NCBI GenBank assembly: GCA_013187285.1
Contig: JABMIG010000013.1
Span: 465,399-529,398, forward strand
DNA length: 64,000 nucleotides
Reading direction: 5' to 3'
From: Cyclotella cryptica
Taxonomy: Eukaryota; Bacillariophyta; Thalassiosirophyceae; Thalassiosirales; Thalassiosiraceae
This document shows positions 1 through 11,313 of this stretch, in pieces. How positions within the stretch are numbered: the first letter of the stretch is position 1; the number at the start of each line of letters is the position of its first letter. The translations under genes and the position numbers were made by a program. The notes under the pieces were generated by a model, which saw only the letters and a list, made by a program, of their open reading frames with translations, was not told the DNA's origin and did not search any database.

Positions 1-237
1 GCGACGACGGACAATACGTCTACAATGGATGATTCGTCTACAATGGACGATTTGTCTACGATGGATGATTTGTATACGATGGACAATACTTTTACGATGG
101 ACAAACTCGTTGATTCGATGGACAACTGCAAAGATGGACATGGAGGGATGGATGGTTTAGAAAGAGTTCAGGGTGCTGGAGGCTGGAGAGAGAGACAAAT
201 GAAGTGTAGTAAGAGAGGTCAACATGATCAGAGGTGA
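1..237 (+). CDS. partial ORF with heptad-like MDDLSTM repeats
   Basis: The frame is open from the first base of the window, so the gene, if real, starts outside it. The first ~45 residues are a degenerate seven-residue repeat of the form MDDxSTM, encoded by a 21-bp minisatellite. About 30 residues of unrelated basic sequence follow before the TGA. No known domain is recognisable. It could be the acidic, repetitive C-terminus of a host or transposon protein, or only a minisatellite that happens to be open. Phase-preserving 21-bp units slightly favour real coding. Confidence 0.35.
   Translation, partial: ATTDNTSTMDDSSTMDDLSTMDDLYTMDNTFTMDKLVDSMDNCKDGHGGMDGLERVQGAGGWRERQMKCSKRGQHDQR
10..126. 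repeat. 21-bp minisatellite
   Basis: About five degenerate 21-bp units built on TCTACRATGGAYGATTTG are read directly. The unit length is a multiple of three, keeping the overlapping frame open. Confidence 0.7.
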
Positions 238-737
238 AGAGCTTCCACTTGTAAGCTACCACTACTTTTATGGTAGGTGAGAAGGATGTAGGTATATACA
301 TCATTCTTGTACTCAATTTGTATTCACATACTGTATGGTACAAAGAAATGTAGGAATCCTAAAGACTAATATCTTCCCAGACAAACAAGATACTACATCA
401 TGTCGTCAATGTATCTTGGGTCTTGTACACTGTAAAAACCAAGGTTGTGAGGCAAGATATCAGCAGGGACACAAGATATCAGCAGCTGACAGCACCTACC
501 CATCGACATCACAAACAACAACTGTTTGTCCCTCAATTTCTTGTGGCCAATACTCATTTCTCAAAATATCTTGCATCGTTGAATTCATAAATTGAAAATT
601 TATTCCTGCAATCTGAAATACTTCTGCATTTATCTTGTTTTAGTAAGTTTTAAGTCAAAAAAATATATAATCTCATCTCATAAGTAGTGCACGATCCTCA
701 TCAAATTTTACAATCATAGGCAAACAGTTGTGCTTCA
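238..737. other. no supportable gene
   Basis: AT-rich sequence. An 86-codon open frame at 335-595 has no recognisable domain. A short local duplication (CAAGATATCAGCAG twice near 450-485) is the only visible structure. It may hold the 5' flank of the transposase that follows. Confidence 0.5.
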
Positions 738-2197
738 ATGTCCACGTCAGCTCTGTCAAGTGACGCGATTTGTAAGCTTGGCTTAGAGTTCATTGGTTTT
801 GATGAGAAACGACAGACTTGCAGTCAGGATTTAAGTATTAGTAGATTCCGGGCTCATTATGGAGTTGATTCTCCCGCTCTCAGTGCTCTCATTTTTGACA
901 TGGAGAGGGAAGGAACACATGTCATTATGAAGTCCCTCTTCATGGCCATTAATTGGCTGAAGCTGTATGAACAGGAGGAGGTCACGGCAGGATGATGGGG
1001 ATATGGAGAGAAGTACTGCAGAGAAACGGTTCAAAATTATTTGAAAAGGATTCAAAAATTGAAATCTATCAAAATTTCATTTGATGACTTGAATCCTGAC
1101 TGCCAGTTTCTAGCAGTAGACACGGTCCATGTTCGCTCGAAGAATTCAGATGTGATCCCAACAGCAAATGGTGGTCTCACAAATTTAATGGACCTGGTGT
1201 TTCTTTTGAGGTTGTGTGTGACCCTGTCTATGGCAAAATAAGGTAAGAAGTGCATTTTGATCAATAGTTGTTGTTTACTTCTTCTTTCATCATTATTATG
1301 AGTCTTCTCCTAGGTGGATCAATGGTCCACAACCTGTGAGTGTCCATGATATAACGTTTCTTAGAGGAGGCAAAAAAGGCAAGATGAATACCTGGAACAG
1401 GAGCTCATTGTATTTTAATGTTCCTGAAAGTGTGAAACTTGTGGGAGACTCGGCATATGCAGGCCAACCAGATAAAGTTACAACAACTAAAGATGCACAC
1501 AGTCCAACAACCAAGAGGTTGTTTGCTAGAATGAAGTCTATGCTTGAAACTTGCAATGGTAGACTTAGTTTCACATGTCACACTGCAACCCGCGCCCAAA
1601 AATTGTTGAAAAAGACACCGTGGAGGACATGTCCTGGCCATCTCGTGTTTTTAGTGTTTTCAAACGAGGACACAGGACATTCAATTTTAGACACAGAGGA
1701 CATGACAGGACATGAGAGGACATGGAGTGTTTGCTTCATTTATAGGGTCCTTTTGATACTTTCAGGTGAATATATCAAGAGTGTTGGTTGTTGCATGTAC
1801 ATTACATTCATTTAAGTGCAATCCATGAGGATTGCAGTACAAAAATACTTAAGATACCTTGACATGTGCCTTGATACTGTTATGTAATGTATGTTAGTCA
1901 AAACTCTGAGGACACGGGCGGACATGGGACTCAACACTGACACTTGTCCTCGTGTCCACAAAAACCACGCCCTGGAGAAATTGAGGACATAGGGCACATC
2001 CAAGGACACGTCCAGGACATGTCCAGGACATGTGAAACTAAGATGGTAGATTGAAGAATTTTAAAGTTGTGCGTGAGTCCTTTCGACATGGACAAGGTAC
2101 CAATGATAAATTGAAAAAGATCAAGGTAGCATTTGAAGCAGCAGATGTTTTGGTGCAATATGACATTGAGAATGGACACAGCCTTTTTGAAGTATAA
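738..2197 (+). pseudogene. decayed DDE transposase (PIF/IS5-like superfamily)
   Basis: A DDE-superfamily endonuclease of a type common in diatom genomes. The three acidic catalytic residues are visible: D in LAVDTVHVRS (about 1120), D in LVGDSAYAG (about 1447) and E in SMLETCNGR (about 1546). The KWWSHKFNGPGVSFEVV block and the HDITFLRGG block are also present. A canonical 71-bp GT-AG intron lies at 1243-1313. An in-frame TGA at 993-995 and a one-base shift near 1140-1150 disable it. The region encoding the residues after the catalytic E is split by the 479-bp MITE at 1564-2042, and the last ~47 codons run from about 2051 to the TAA at 2195. I did not find terminal repeats for the parent element. 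Confidence 0.8.
1564..2042. mobile_element. hAT-like MITE, 479 bp, inside the transposase
   Basis: The ends are perfect 16-bp inverted repeats, CTTAGTTTCACATGTC at 1564-1579 and its complement at 2027-2042. They are flanked by an identical 8-bp duplication, ATGGTAGA, at 1556-1563 and 2043-2050. Deleting the element plus one duplication copy leaves the transposase frame running straight on (CNGR then LKNFKVV). Copies of the palindrome GGACATGTCC crowd both subterminal zones (1625-1634; 2004-2030), as expected for transposase-binding sites. An 8-bp duplication is the hAT signature. There is no coding capacity, so it is non-autonomous. Confidence 0.9.
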
Positions 2198-2439
2198 GTG
2201 GTGCTTTGTACATTAATTTACATTCATTGTTGACACAATTGATTAGAACACATTGTATAAGAAAATTAAAATCAAAAGATAGATAAGTCTGTTAAAACAC
2301 TTTGATAGCTTAGATGTATTACGGTAGACAATGACAAACTAATCTGCGGCAAAATACACCCAGCACTCATCTAACTAACACTCCCAATCTGCAATAATCG
2401 AATCCCCATCAAACACTAGATCTATCACGCACATTTTGC

Positions 2440-3013
2440 AAATAATTCTTCATCGCTTTTTGTTACGCTTTGTCTGCCCAAAACCAGCTGCTTTTGCTTT
2501 GTTGCCTCAGCATAAACATGTTTTGCAAAAACCTTTGAGGGAACTCTTTGTACTTGTCCCTCGCCTCAAGCAATTGTCCTGGAGGCATCATGTTGTGTAG
2601 TTTGTTCCTACATCTACTTCTAACAATGTCTTGGCAGCATGACCCTCCCAGTGCGGTATCCTCTCTTGTTAAGCTCAGATCTTGAAATGATAAAGATGCA
2701 TTTTTGCTGCAAGATCATCGACTTCCACACTCCTTTTTTCCTCTGCAACTTGTTTCTTAAGCTCCACAACATGCTCTTGAAACAATGGGTACTGCTTATA
2801 CTTTGGATCGGAATTATGGACTTCCTTTGCAGACATTTTGTGAAGACAGGAGTGTGGGTCCATGAGAGCTTTCCTCAGGTCTTTCTTTGCATTGCTGTAT
2901 TGCCAGGCAACAGTAGGCTTAGGCTGGCCTGAATAGGTTTGAATACGCTCAATCAATTCTGCTCTTCTGCCCTTCACAGGCAACCCCTCAAGTTTGAGTA
3001 GATCTTTGAGCTC
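2440..3013 (-). pseudogene. decayed SAP-domain gene
   Basis: On the minus strand, a SAP DNA-binding helix pair (KELKDLLKLEGLPVKGRRAE, then LIERIQTYSG) lies at about 2945-3013. It is followed by a conserved-looking region with W, H and K/E-rich coiled segments (2675-2940). After a stop and frame changes, homologous-looking residues continue (HNMMPPGQLLEARDKYKEFP, near 2530-2590). The 5' end is lost or lies in an unrecognised exon. SAP proteins usually bind AT-rich DNA or scaffold regions. Here the function is unknown. It may derive from a transposon-encoded protein, as it neighbours a dead transposase. Confidence 0.5.
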
Positions 3014-3235
3014 CTTTACGCTTTTGATTCAAGATCGCCTGTTACTGGCATGACAGAAATGAGGATTTAGCCGCGCATGGGATTGATGTTGTGTTATCCA
3101 GCAAAATGAATGATTGAAGCCAGTCCGATGGTAGACTATTCAGTCACACAAAATATTATGACAGTGCGCGAAGAGACAGCGCTGAGCCTTGGCGACTGAC
3201 AAAGCAGTGATGGGGGGGACAAAAAAGTGGGCAGG

Positions 3236-3386
3236 ATGTGGGAACGGGCAGGGACGGGCGGACGAGCGGGACGGGCGGGGACGGATCGGGACGGATCGGG
3301 ACGGGCGGGGACGGGCGGGGACGGGCGGGGACGGGCGGGGACGGGCGGACGGACAGGGACCGGCGGGACGGGGCAGGGATGAGGTG
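3236..3386. repeat. G-rich ~10/11-bp minisatellite
   Basis: About a dozen units of GGGGACGGGC with variants GGGACGGATC. The G-run spacing on the plus strand is compatible with G-quadruplex folding. Open frames here on both strands are low-complexity artefacts. Confidence 0.85.
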
Positions 3387-4077
3387 GTGAATCATGACGT
3401 CACTTGAGAACAGAGCGCAGACAGTCCATGGTGTGAGCAGACTTTTTGGCGAAGTTTTTATGCGCCAGTGCTGGTGGACGACACCAAGCCTGGATCCTCC
3501 AGGCCAATAGACCAATTGCGAGCTTCCCCGCCAACACAAAAACTGACGTAAGCAAGTATATTTACTGAAATCTTAACTTTTGCATTTATGATATGATTTA
3601 GAACATAAAAGAATAAATTTGAAGTTTTTGAAATACGCGGAGTGATGCAAAAAAGGTGGGAAATGCTGTTCCTCTATTCGTCTATTCGTTTCGTGTACAA
3701 ACAGCCCCCTCTGTTTGTCTATTCGTGATCGCCAAAATGAATAGAGAACAGAGAAAAGGGCAGTTTCGCTATCTGTTCCTCTATTCGTATAAACAAAATC
3801 ATGATTTGAGCTACAAATAGAGGAACAGCCCATTTTAGCGATATTGCTGTTCTCTCATTTGTCGAAAAATCACAGCCTAAATATGCTGTTTTCTTGTTTG
3901 ACATGCATGGGTAGTCACAATCTTTTAGTTCGATGTTACCTTTAAAAAATATCTAAACTTAACATAAATCATGGCCAAAAGTTCTGACACACTGGAGCAT
4001 ACCAACACACATTTTCGCGAAATCGCATTTGCACATATCACATTTACATAAAATTGTGTATGCAACGATCAATCTTA
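3387..4077. other. no gene; local short repeats
   Basis: AT-rich. The motif CTATTCGT and its complement recur between 3660 and 3860 in both orientations, giving a weak fold-back. Sequence at 4010-4060 resembles the interior of the adjacent MITE (TCGCATTTGCACATATCAC), perhaps a fragment of another copy. Confidence 0.4.
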
Positions 4078-4369
4078 CCTAAAACGTAAATCGCAAATCA
4101 TATTTCTCGCAGATCGCATTTTAACTCCGGTCAGGAGTCCTATTTTCTAATTTTTTTAATATCTCAGTACCCCTATGTACCGATACATAATAGAGATACC
4201 GTCCAAGTAGAGAGAGAGGAGGGCCAATCATAGGTAGGAAAAAATTTGTGTAAATGTGATTTGCGATGTAATTTACACATAATTTGTGTAAATTTACACA
4301 AAATTTTCCCCCCAAAACACAAAATAATGTGTAAATGTGTAAATAACGATTTGCGAAATGCGTTTTAGG
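4078..4369. mobile_element. MITE, 292 bp, TA target (Tc1/mariner-like)
   Basis: Inverted ends CCTAAAACG...AATCGCAAATC at 4078 and the matching GATTTGCGAAATGCGTTTTAGG ending at 4369, with one small indel. Flanked by TA on each side (4076-4077, 4370-4371). The interior is AT-rich and non-coding, with its own palindromic TTTGTGTAAATTTACACAAA core. Family assignment rests only on the TA duplication. Confidence 0.65.
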
Positions 4370-4504
4370 TATGCTTACAACGGTAACTCATCACCAAAAA
4401 TAATGGTTTCAACGTGAACGGCGTGGTGAAAATCAAAATATCTAAATTCAACCTATCAAGGACATGTGACGCAGCGAAGCTCGATTTTAATATTGTACGG
4501 TAAG

Positions 4505-4668
4505 TCAAGTGTGTGCACTGGACCTAGGTTTGTAGTCCTCAGTCCTCGCGCCATTGGCTGGATACTACATGCAAGCTACCTAGGGTAGTGAAACAACATG
4601 GGGGTGCCAAAAATGCAGGGGTTTATCACTTAGGTGACTACACCCCTCCCCCTGGCGCAAAGTTGCCC
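4505..4668 (-). repeat. DIRS-like terminal repeat B2
   Basis: About 164 bp matching 4844-5005 almost base for base. Its outer edge, TCAAGTGTGTGCACTGG on the plus strand, is the 3' end of the element. Confidence 0.8.
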
Positions 4669-4690
4669 ATTGGTTAAAGGGTGGGGAAGG

Positions 4691-4843
4691 GGTCCAAAAA
4701 CAAGCTAAACAAGTCAAACCCCCGCGACAGCCATGGTGCGAGGGTGCTGCCCCAACAAAGAATGAGGGTGTTGGAGGAGCTCTCGCTCCCTCCCTCCCTC
4801 ACATTTGTGGTGGGCAGCTGGACTGGCCTGTCCCTCACCTCAA
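4691..4843 (-). repeat. DIRS-like terminal repeat A2
   Basis: About 153 bp matching A1 at 18178-18330, including the CAGCCATGGTGCGAGGGTGC block. It abuts B1 exactly, so the A2/B1 junction reproduces the sequence that would form if the two element ends were joined in a circle. Confidence 0.8.
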
Positions 4844-5005
4844 TCAAGTGTGTGCACTGGACCTAGGTTTGTAGTCCTCAGTCCTCGCTATTGGCTGGAT
4901 ACTACATGCAAGCTACGTAGGGTAGTGAAACAACATGGGGTGCCAAAAATGCAGGGGTTTATCACTTAGGCTTACTACACCCCCTCCCCTGGCGTAAAGT
5001 TGCCC
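4844..5005 (-). repeat. DIRS-like terminal repeat B1
   Basis: Near-identical to B2. It lies between the tyrosine recombinase region and A2, as in PAT/Ngaro elements. Confidence 0.8.
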
Positions 5006-8000
5006 CACAGTGCCAGGGGGCAGCACCACTGCCACACGCCAGGGTTTGGCACTGCTCCCATGTCATGGCCAAAGACGGTGGGTCGCTGCATCAGGCGGGC
5101 CACCTGAGTGCGGCCACACAAACCCGAGTAGTGAAGTGGTGACTTTGGGGTCGAATTCAGCCGTGTCAGCCACCAAGGAGGTGGCGTCATTACTGAAGAT
5201 ACCGTTGTCTGTCGCGGTTATGCTGCTGGCGAAACCGGGGTGGAGTATGGGATTGTGAGGAGTGTATCGGTAACATCATGAAACACCCTCCTTTGACGCT
5301 GACAAAGCCGAAAGTCTTTTGCATGCCCAACGATTATGCCTTCCGAGAAGTTGGACAGTTGTTCCCGGACATATTCTTTTAGCAGTCCACCCGCCACCGC
5401 CCCAGTTTTTGGATGTGGCGGTCCGAAGTAGCCAGCGAGGGAGAGGGCATTGGCCCCTCCAACGCGCAGGGAATGGGTGGCGATGCGCCGATGGGAATTC
5501 CCGCGTGACGGGTAGTGCAGGGCGGCTGTCCGCCATTTTAGCGCTGCTTGTATGTCCTTGTCGGAGATGTCGTGCCGTGCTCCATCTTGGAACACTGCAC
5601 TGAGAAAGATGGAGTTGTCTCCCGGGGCATTTGACCGATGTGGAGCACCCGCCGCCAAGCGCACAACCGGGTTGGAAGGCCTCTTGGCCGTTAGATTAGT
5701 GGTGTATGTAGACACCGTACACCCGCTTTTCTGGTTGTCCAGTTTTAGGTGGCGCTGTCGGCTGACATTATGAGGTCGCTGGGTGCTTGGCGGCAGTTGG
5801 CTAAGAGCTCCCCGCGGTGGTCCCGCTTTAAAGAACGTGACGCCTGCCATCTTAAACTGTTGGCGTTTGTTTGGACTCGCTACGCCGCCCCTTTGATGGT
5901 GTATTCTCCTATTCGTAGGAGATAGTAGAACGCTATAAGCGCAAGGTTGTCTCACGGCCTCTCATGTGCTGAGGTTGCAGGGTGGAGGCCGAAGCTGTAC
6001 TAGGTACTCTGGAATGTCAGCTTCCACAGGGAGTTTCTTGAGGACGGGTCCATCTGTCTTCCTCCACCCATCGAGCATTTGTCCGAGCCGTGGAGAAGTT
6101 TGTCCGACATCCCTATCTTGGTAGGGTTCGTGTTGCAGGCCAGAGCGATTTTTTGCCAACGGCCGAAAAGAGCCGCCGATACCGCGGTCGCATTTAACTG
6201 TGCGCCCTCTGCCAAATCCTCCTCGCTGACCCTTGCCGCGAACCCACTAAGGCATCTGACTTGGGTGCTATACGGGATGCCCTGAAGGAAAGGGTCCACC
6301 CCCAGAGGTCGGACATAGGCGACCCAGTTTCGCCAATGGGTCGCCCTGGCTTGGGAAGTCGACGCCACTCCTCCATTGCGGAATCCTTCGTCCGCAGCAC
6401 GGAAATCACGCTGTATTTAATTTTGGAAGACACCTGGAAATTTGTCCACGAAGTTCTGGGATGGGAGAGGAAAGAGGTTGTTAAACATCGCGGAGAAATT
6501 CGCCGCGGCGCTTTACAATACCACCGGGCTCGCTGCCAAAGGATCGGACGGCACATCAGTCAGGGCTGCTATGTTTGCCGCTATATGCAGAGGGGTAAGC
6601 GCGTAAACTGGCGAAGCTTCAGTCGTAATGCTAACGCGACGGACAAGCTGTCCGCCACGCTGGAGCCTTTTGCTGATAGTCGGCGAACCCAGCTCACTGT
6701 TGGTGAGTTATCGCTGAATAACGCTATACGTGTGTGCCCGAGAGATGTCACACACATCCTCCATTACCAGCCACAGGAAGAGGAGGCCGCCATTTCAAGG
6801 TCTGAGTTTGTGAGGTACCCACCCCGCTTAGTGTTGGTTTGCAGGACCGCCGCCTTGATATCAGGCGGCCACTCGATCCTGAATACCGCTATTTGCACGG
6901 CTTTCGTGCCCCACGATTATACCCCGACTCCATGTAGCAAGGCTCTTTGATCCCGACAAAATCTGGCTCGCCATCACCAGTTCTCACATTGGGGTCGGGC
7001 GCCTAAGGACTCGCTGAGTATCGTGGCGGCAGTCCTGAATGGTTTGGAGGAGGGCTTTGTTTCGATGGAGAATCACCACTGGTGGGCGGGAGGCTGAGGA
7101 TGCTGTTGCATGGGTTAGGAGCCCCCGGCCCCATGGAATGGCAGTGAACGCGTGTCTTATTTTTTGCGTGACTGATTCAAATTCTGCAAACGGAATGCCG
7201 CTCCTGATTTTGCACTCGCCCTGAGCCATTTGTGGAGAAGCGCTAGCAGAAATTCCCTTTTCGGTCGTTCTAACACCATGCTATGCTCCACCGGGCGCCC
7301 GCAAAAACTGAACCCCAGCAAATCCTTGTCGGGCGCTCCATCAGTCCGCCGCTTTTCATGAGTTTCTTGTGCGAGATTGATCATCCCTGGGTTGGTATGC
7401 TGGGAAGACGCCATGGATGCCCGCCAACACTGCATTCGCTACATGCTCCAATTGCTGTCGTGGAGGTGGCCATGGCTAGCTGAATAAAATCATCAACATA
7501 AACGTCCAAAAAGTACCGCAAGCTGTTGTCGGGTGCCGTGACGGTAGGTACTGTGTGAGTTCGTCGCTCAACGTGTGAGGTAGGAATTTGTTGTTTGGTA
7601 TGTCTCCGGAGGGCGCTTCGGGCGCCAGGCGGCAAACATCGCAGCGCGGCGGTTCTCGAGGCCGCACAAAGTACGCAGGGGACTCAACCCAACCCATCTG
7701 CAATGAGTTGGGGACAACGAGCCGGACTGGTTCGCCTTCCATTTATGCGTGCAGTACATAACTGAAATTCCATTCCTGCCCTTCCAGCGCAGTCGAGGCG
7801 CCAGAACCCATCTTTAATATCAAACTTAGCCATAAAGACCACGGCGTCAGGGTGAGTCTCTGCAAACGCATGGATGATGCGCGATAGCGTGTCCCATCTG
7901 TTCTATGGCGCTCGCGGGCGCTGTTAACGCTAGTGGCTTCATTGACTGACGGTACATGATGACCATTTTCCAGGCGTAGTCGAAACGATAGGTCCAGGAT

Positions 8001-11000
8001 TGCCCGGAATCCTTGCAACTTGTGGGGAATCATGGCGACTGGTGATATCTTTAGGTTTGGCGGAGGCGAAGTCCTTAATGTCGCCCCACAACACGATCCG
8101 CGCCTGTCCTGCCGCTACCTTCGCTAATCTCCCGCGGCCAATTGAGCCATTGCCGCCGGTTCGCGTTATGAGACGCGGTGGTCCCCTGCGGATTGCCGCT
8201 TCCATCTCCTTGTGTGTCCAGTTCCTGCCAGTGTTGGCAGGGCACCCCTTCGCCGCGCACTGGAGGAGATGTCCCGCCGCTGGATCATGAAGGGCGAAGC
8301 CGGTAGGGCACATGGAATTCTTCCACTTCGTCAGCGGTTGTCTGGTCTCTAGCGTTGTCTGTGCCCCCCGATACATGGACCAATATGAGGTCTCACGTTG
8401 GTTCTCTTGGGCCTGCCTGCGTCCCTGCTTGTTCTCCGGGCGGTGTGTTGCTTTGTTCGTCCCTGTGACCACAGCACCTGAGTTCAGCGTGGGAGGCTGT
8501 AAACCTGGACATTTTTCAGGCGAAACCGGTGGGTCCGACCCAAACCTGACGCAGTTCTCGCGTGAAACCGTGCCTGCCTCCCTTCTGGAGGATGTGAGGT
8601 GCTGGGAGCTATGTGTGGTTGTTCCGCTGTGGCGCCGCTGGTTGGGCGATGTTGGATGGTTTGCCGTGGTGGTTGGCGCTGGACGGTTTGTTGGTGTCGG
8701 CTGTCGGCGTGTTGTCGGTGGCACTGTGCGATGGACCTTTGCGAAACGAGGCCGTAATTGATGTAGGTCGATGGTGCGCGGGCGTAGCCCCGGTGGTGAT
8801 GGCCGGTGGATACTTACCTTGCCCTCCGTCCAAGAGCGGTTGCGTGATTCTTCGAGGCCTTCAGATGTGTTTGTGATGATGGAGTTCCCGTGTTCCTGTG
8901 TCGTTGCAGACTGTGCGTTGCTGGGAATTGCTGTAGTCATGCTCCGACGCGCTGTTGAATTAGTTTAGAAACCTGTGCTCTACTCCCTAGTGTTTGCTCC
9001 ACCGCGTCTCCCTGGGTTCTCTGTTTTCATTTCATCCTGCTTCATCCCAGCCTTGTCCCTCCAGAGTACCCGTCATTCTTCCCCTTCGCTGGCGCTTTGT
9101 TGCATTGCCTCCTCGCTATTCACCGGTGCTGGTTGTTTCTTGTTGGGGTCCGCTCCTCAGCGGGTACTCCGCTTTGATCATGTACTCAATCCCTGGTCTG
9201 ATCTTCTCCACCAGCGTGGTGGCGAAGTCCTGTGGTAGTGCCGCCCCATCTACGTTGGCCGCTCCTCTTTCTGAATACGCATTGTCGCCCGTGCTGGCAA
9301 ATGCCCATACAATGGTTGTATCATAGCCAATTTTTTTCCTCGCCTGAGGGTCCACGGAGATGGTTGAGAAAAGGCAAGTCCTTAAACGTGAGATTAGCGT
9401 GGTCCATGATCCGCTGCATCATTACTCGTCCTGCAAATTTTGTGTGGTATTCGCGCAGGGCTCCGCGGATTGTTGGGTTTACGGCGCTAGCCGTCAGCTA
9501 CCGGTGTTCCTGTCATGGCCCCGACGGTGTCGGTGCGAGCTCCACTGAATGGTGGACGACCCTGTGGGCGGAGTTGAGTCAGGCTTGGTCGCGGCGGTAT
9601 CTCCATCCATGCCACCGGGAAGGAGGATCGTAGAACTGGGTGCTGGTAGCGTACGCCGCCCATGACGTCATCCAACAGAGACAAGGGAAAAATAACCTGA
9701 GCCCATGGCTTGAAATCATCTGGATGCAACCTTGTCGAGAAGAACTGGCGAGAGTCTTCATAGATAGCCCACATTATCTGCCTGCAAAGCAGGGGGGTGA
9801 ATGCGTGCTTGGCTGCCATGATGGCAGGCTGTCGAAAGAGTTGGTGGATCTGCGCTACTTTTTGATATAAGTGACAGGTTTCACCAAACAAGGCCCACAA
9901 TTAATTTAAGTTCAAGACTCCCCAAGGCGGGTTGTCTACTCTCCGTGGCCGCCAACTGTAAAGCCTCTGCCAATGTTCGATTCGTTTGGACTCATCCGCT
10001 GCCTGCTCTTTTTGATGCGTATTGCTTCGATTTCATTTTGCGATCGAGGAAGGCAGGCCAAGATGCTCACTCCACGCTCCGCCGTCTTCAGCGCCGGGTG
10101 CCCGCCCCTCGGGTTGGGGCGCAGCTTGATGATATCGTCAATTGTTTCTTCAAAAGAACACACCGTGATCAATTTCCACCCCATTCATCACTGACCACTC
10201 CCTCATTCGCTTCCAGATTCAGACGATGGTCTTTGGTGTGTTTGCTTGTTTGGAAGAGCACCCAGATGATGGGAATTGCCCCGGTGTCCCTAAGGCCACA
10301 GTATCCTTTGATTACAGCGACCTGATATTTGGTGTATACCGTAGCTGTCCCCTCCTTCTGCTGTGCCGAAGTTGTTGCTGGAGCTCCCGCCCGGATGCTA
10401 GGCATTCCACCACTTGGGCCATACGCTGTGAGGGAGACTTCGGGGATGACTGCCCCTGGGATAGATCTTGAGGTGTGGGAGGTGGGGGTGCTTCCCACAA
10501 TGGATGATAGATGGTGGAAGCACCATTCTTGGAACGCCGGGTCTATGGTTACCACCGGCTGAACCTCCAATACCCACACCGGCGTTGTTTTCCCTGCTTC
10601 GACCTGAAGGTTCCCAAGCAGCCATGCCCGGATGAGGGCTGCATCCTCTTCCTTGGGTCCCTCTTCCGGCGTGTTCTCGAGGAGGGTTCCTATAAACTTG
10701 AATAATTCCCACGGAGTGCATGGGCTCTCAATTGCATATGCCGCCACTGGAGTGGGGAGCAGTAGCACCGCGTAAAGCCATCGGCGATGGTGTCACCCCT
10801 TCCGGCTTCCACAGTTCTTTTTCCCTTCCTGGCACGGTATTTTATATTTATGGTCGATTATGGTCACTTTCGCAAATGGTCACCAAAAACGGCCTATATA
10901 ATATATTTTATGAACGTTTGGAGAACACAAAGAAGATTTTAAACATTTCGAGTCTTAAAATGCACCAGTATCTTGTATAAATGTCCGTATACATTAAAAC

Positions 11001-11313
11001 GGTTATATAAATTGAAATTGCTATATCTACAGTATATCGAGTTTTAGGAAACTTACAATTTTTAAATGAATCGACAAATATTCATATCATTCTTTTATAT
11101 TAATGGCTGAATATATATCATTATTTTATATTAATGGCTGTATATCACAGCCGGCATAAAGCAACACACACACACACAAAAACACGCGGTCTAATATATA
11201 ACGCGGTTATATATTAACTCCACATCCCGCATCCCTCACGTTGTCCATCCAGTTTGACGCTTGTTTCTATACATAATTGTCGCCGAGCCCTCTACCCGAT
11301 TTCAAACACAACC

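Noticed and set aside
3156-3539. 127-codon Pro/Arg/Ser-rich minus-strand frame
   Set aside because: It is the G-rich minisatellite read on the other strand; low complexity only.
5010-10980. Many plus-strand open frames of 60-230 codons
   Set aside because: They are antisense shadows of the GC-rich minus-strand DIRS-like element and carry no motifs of their own.
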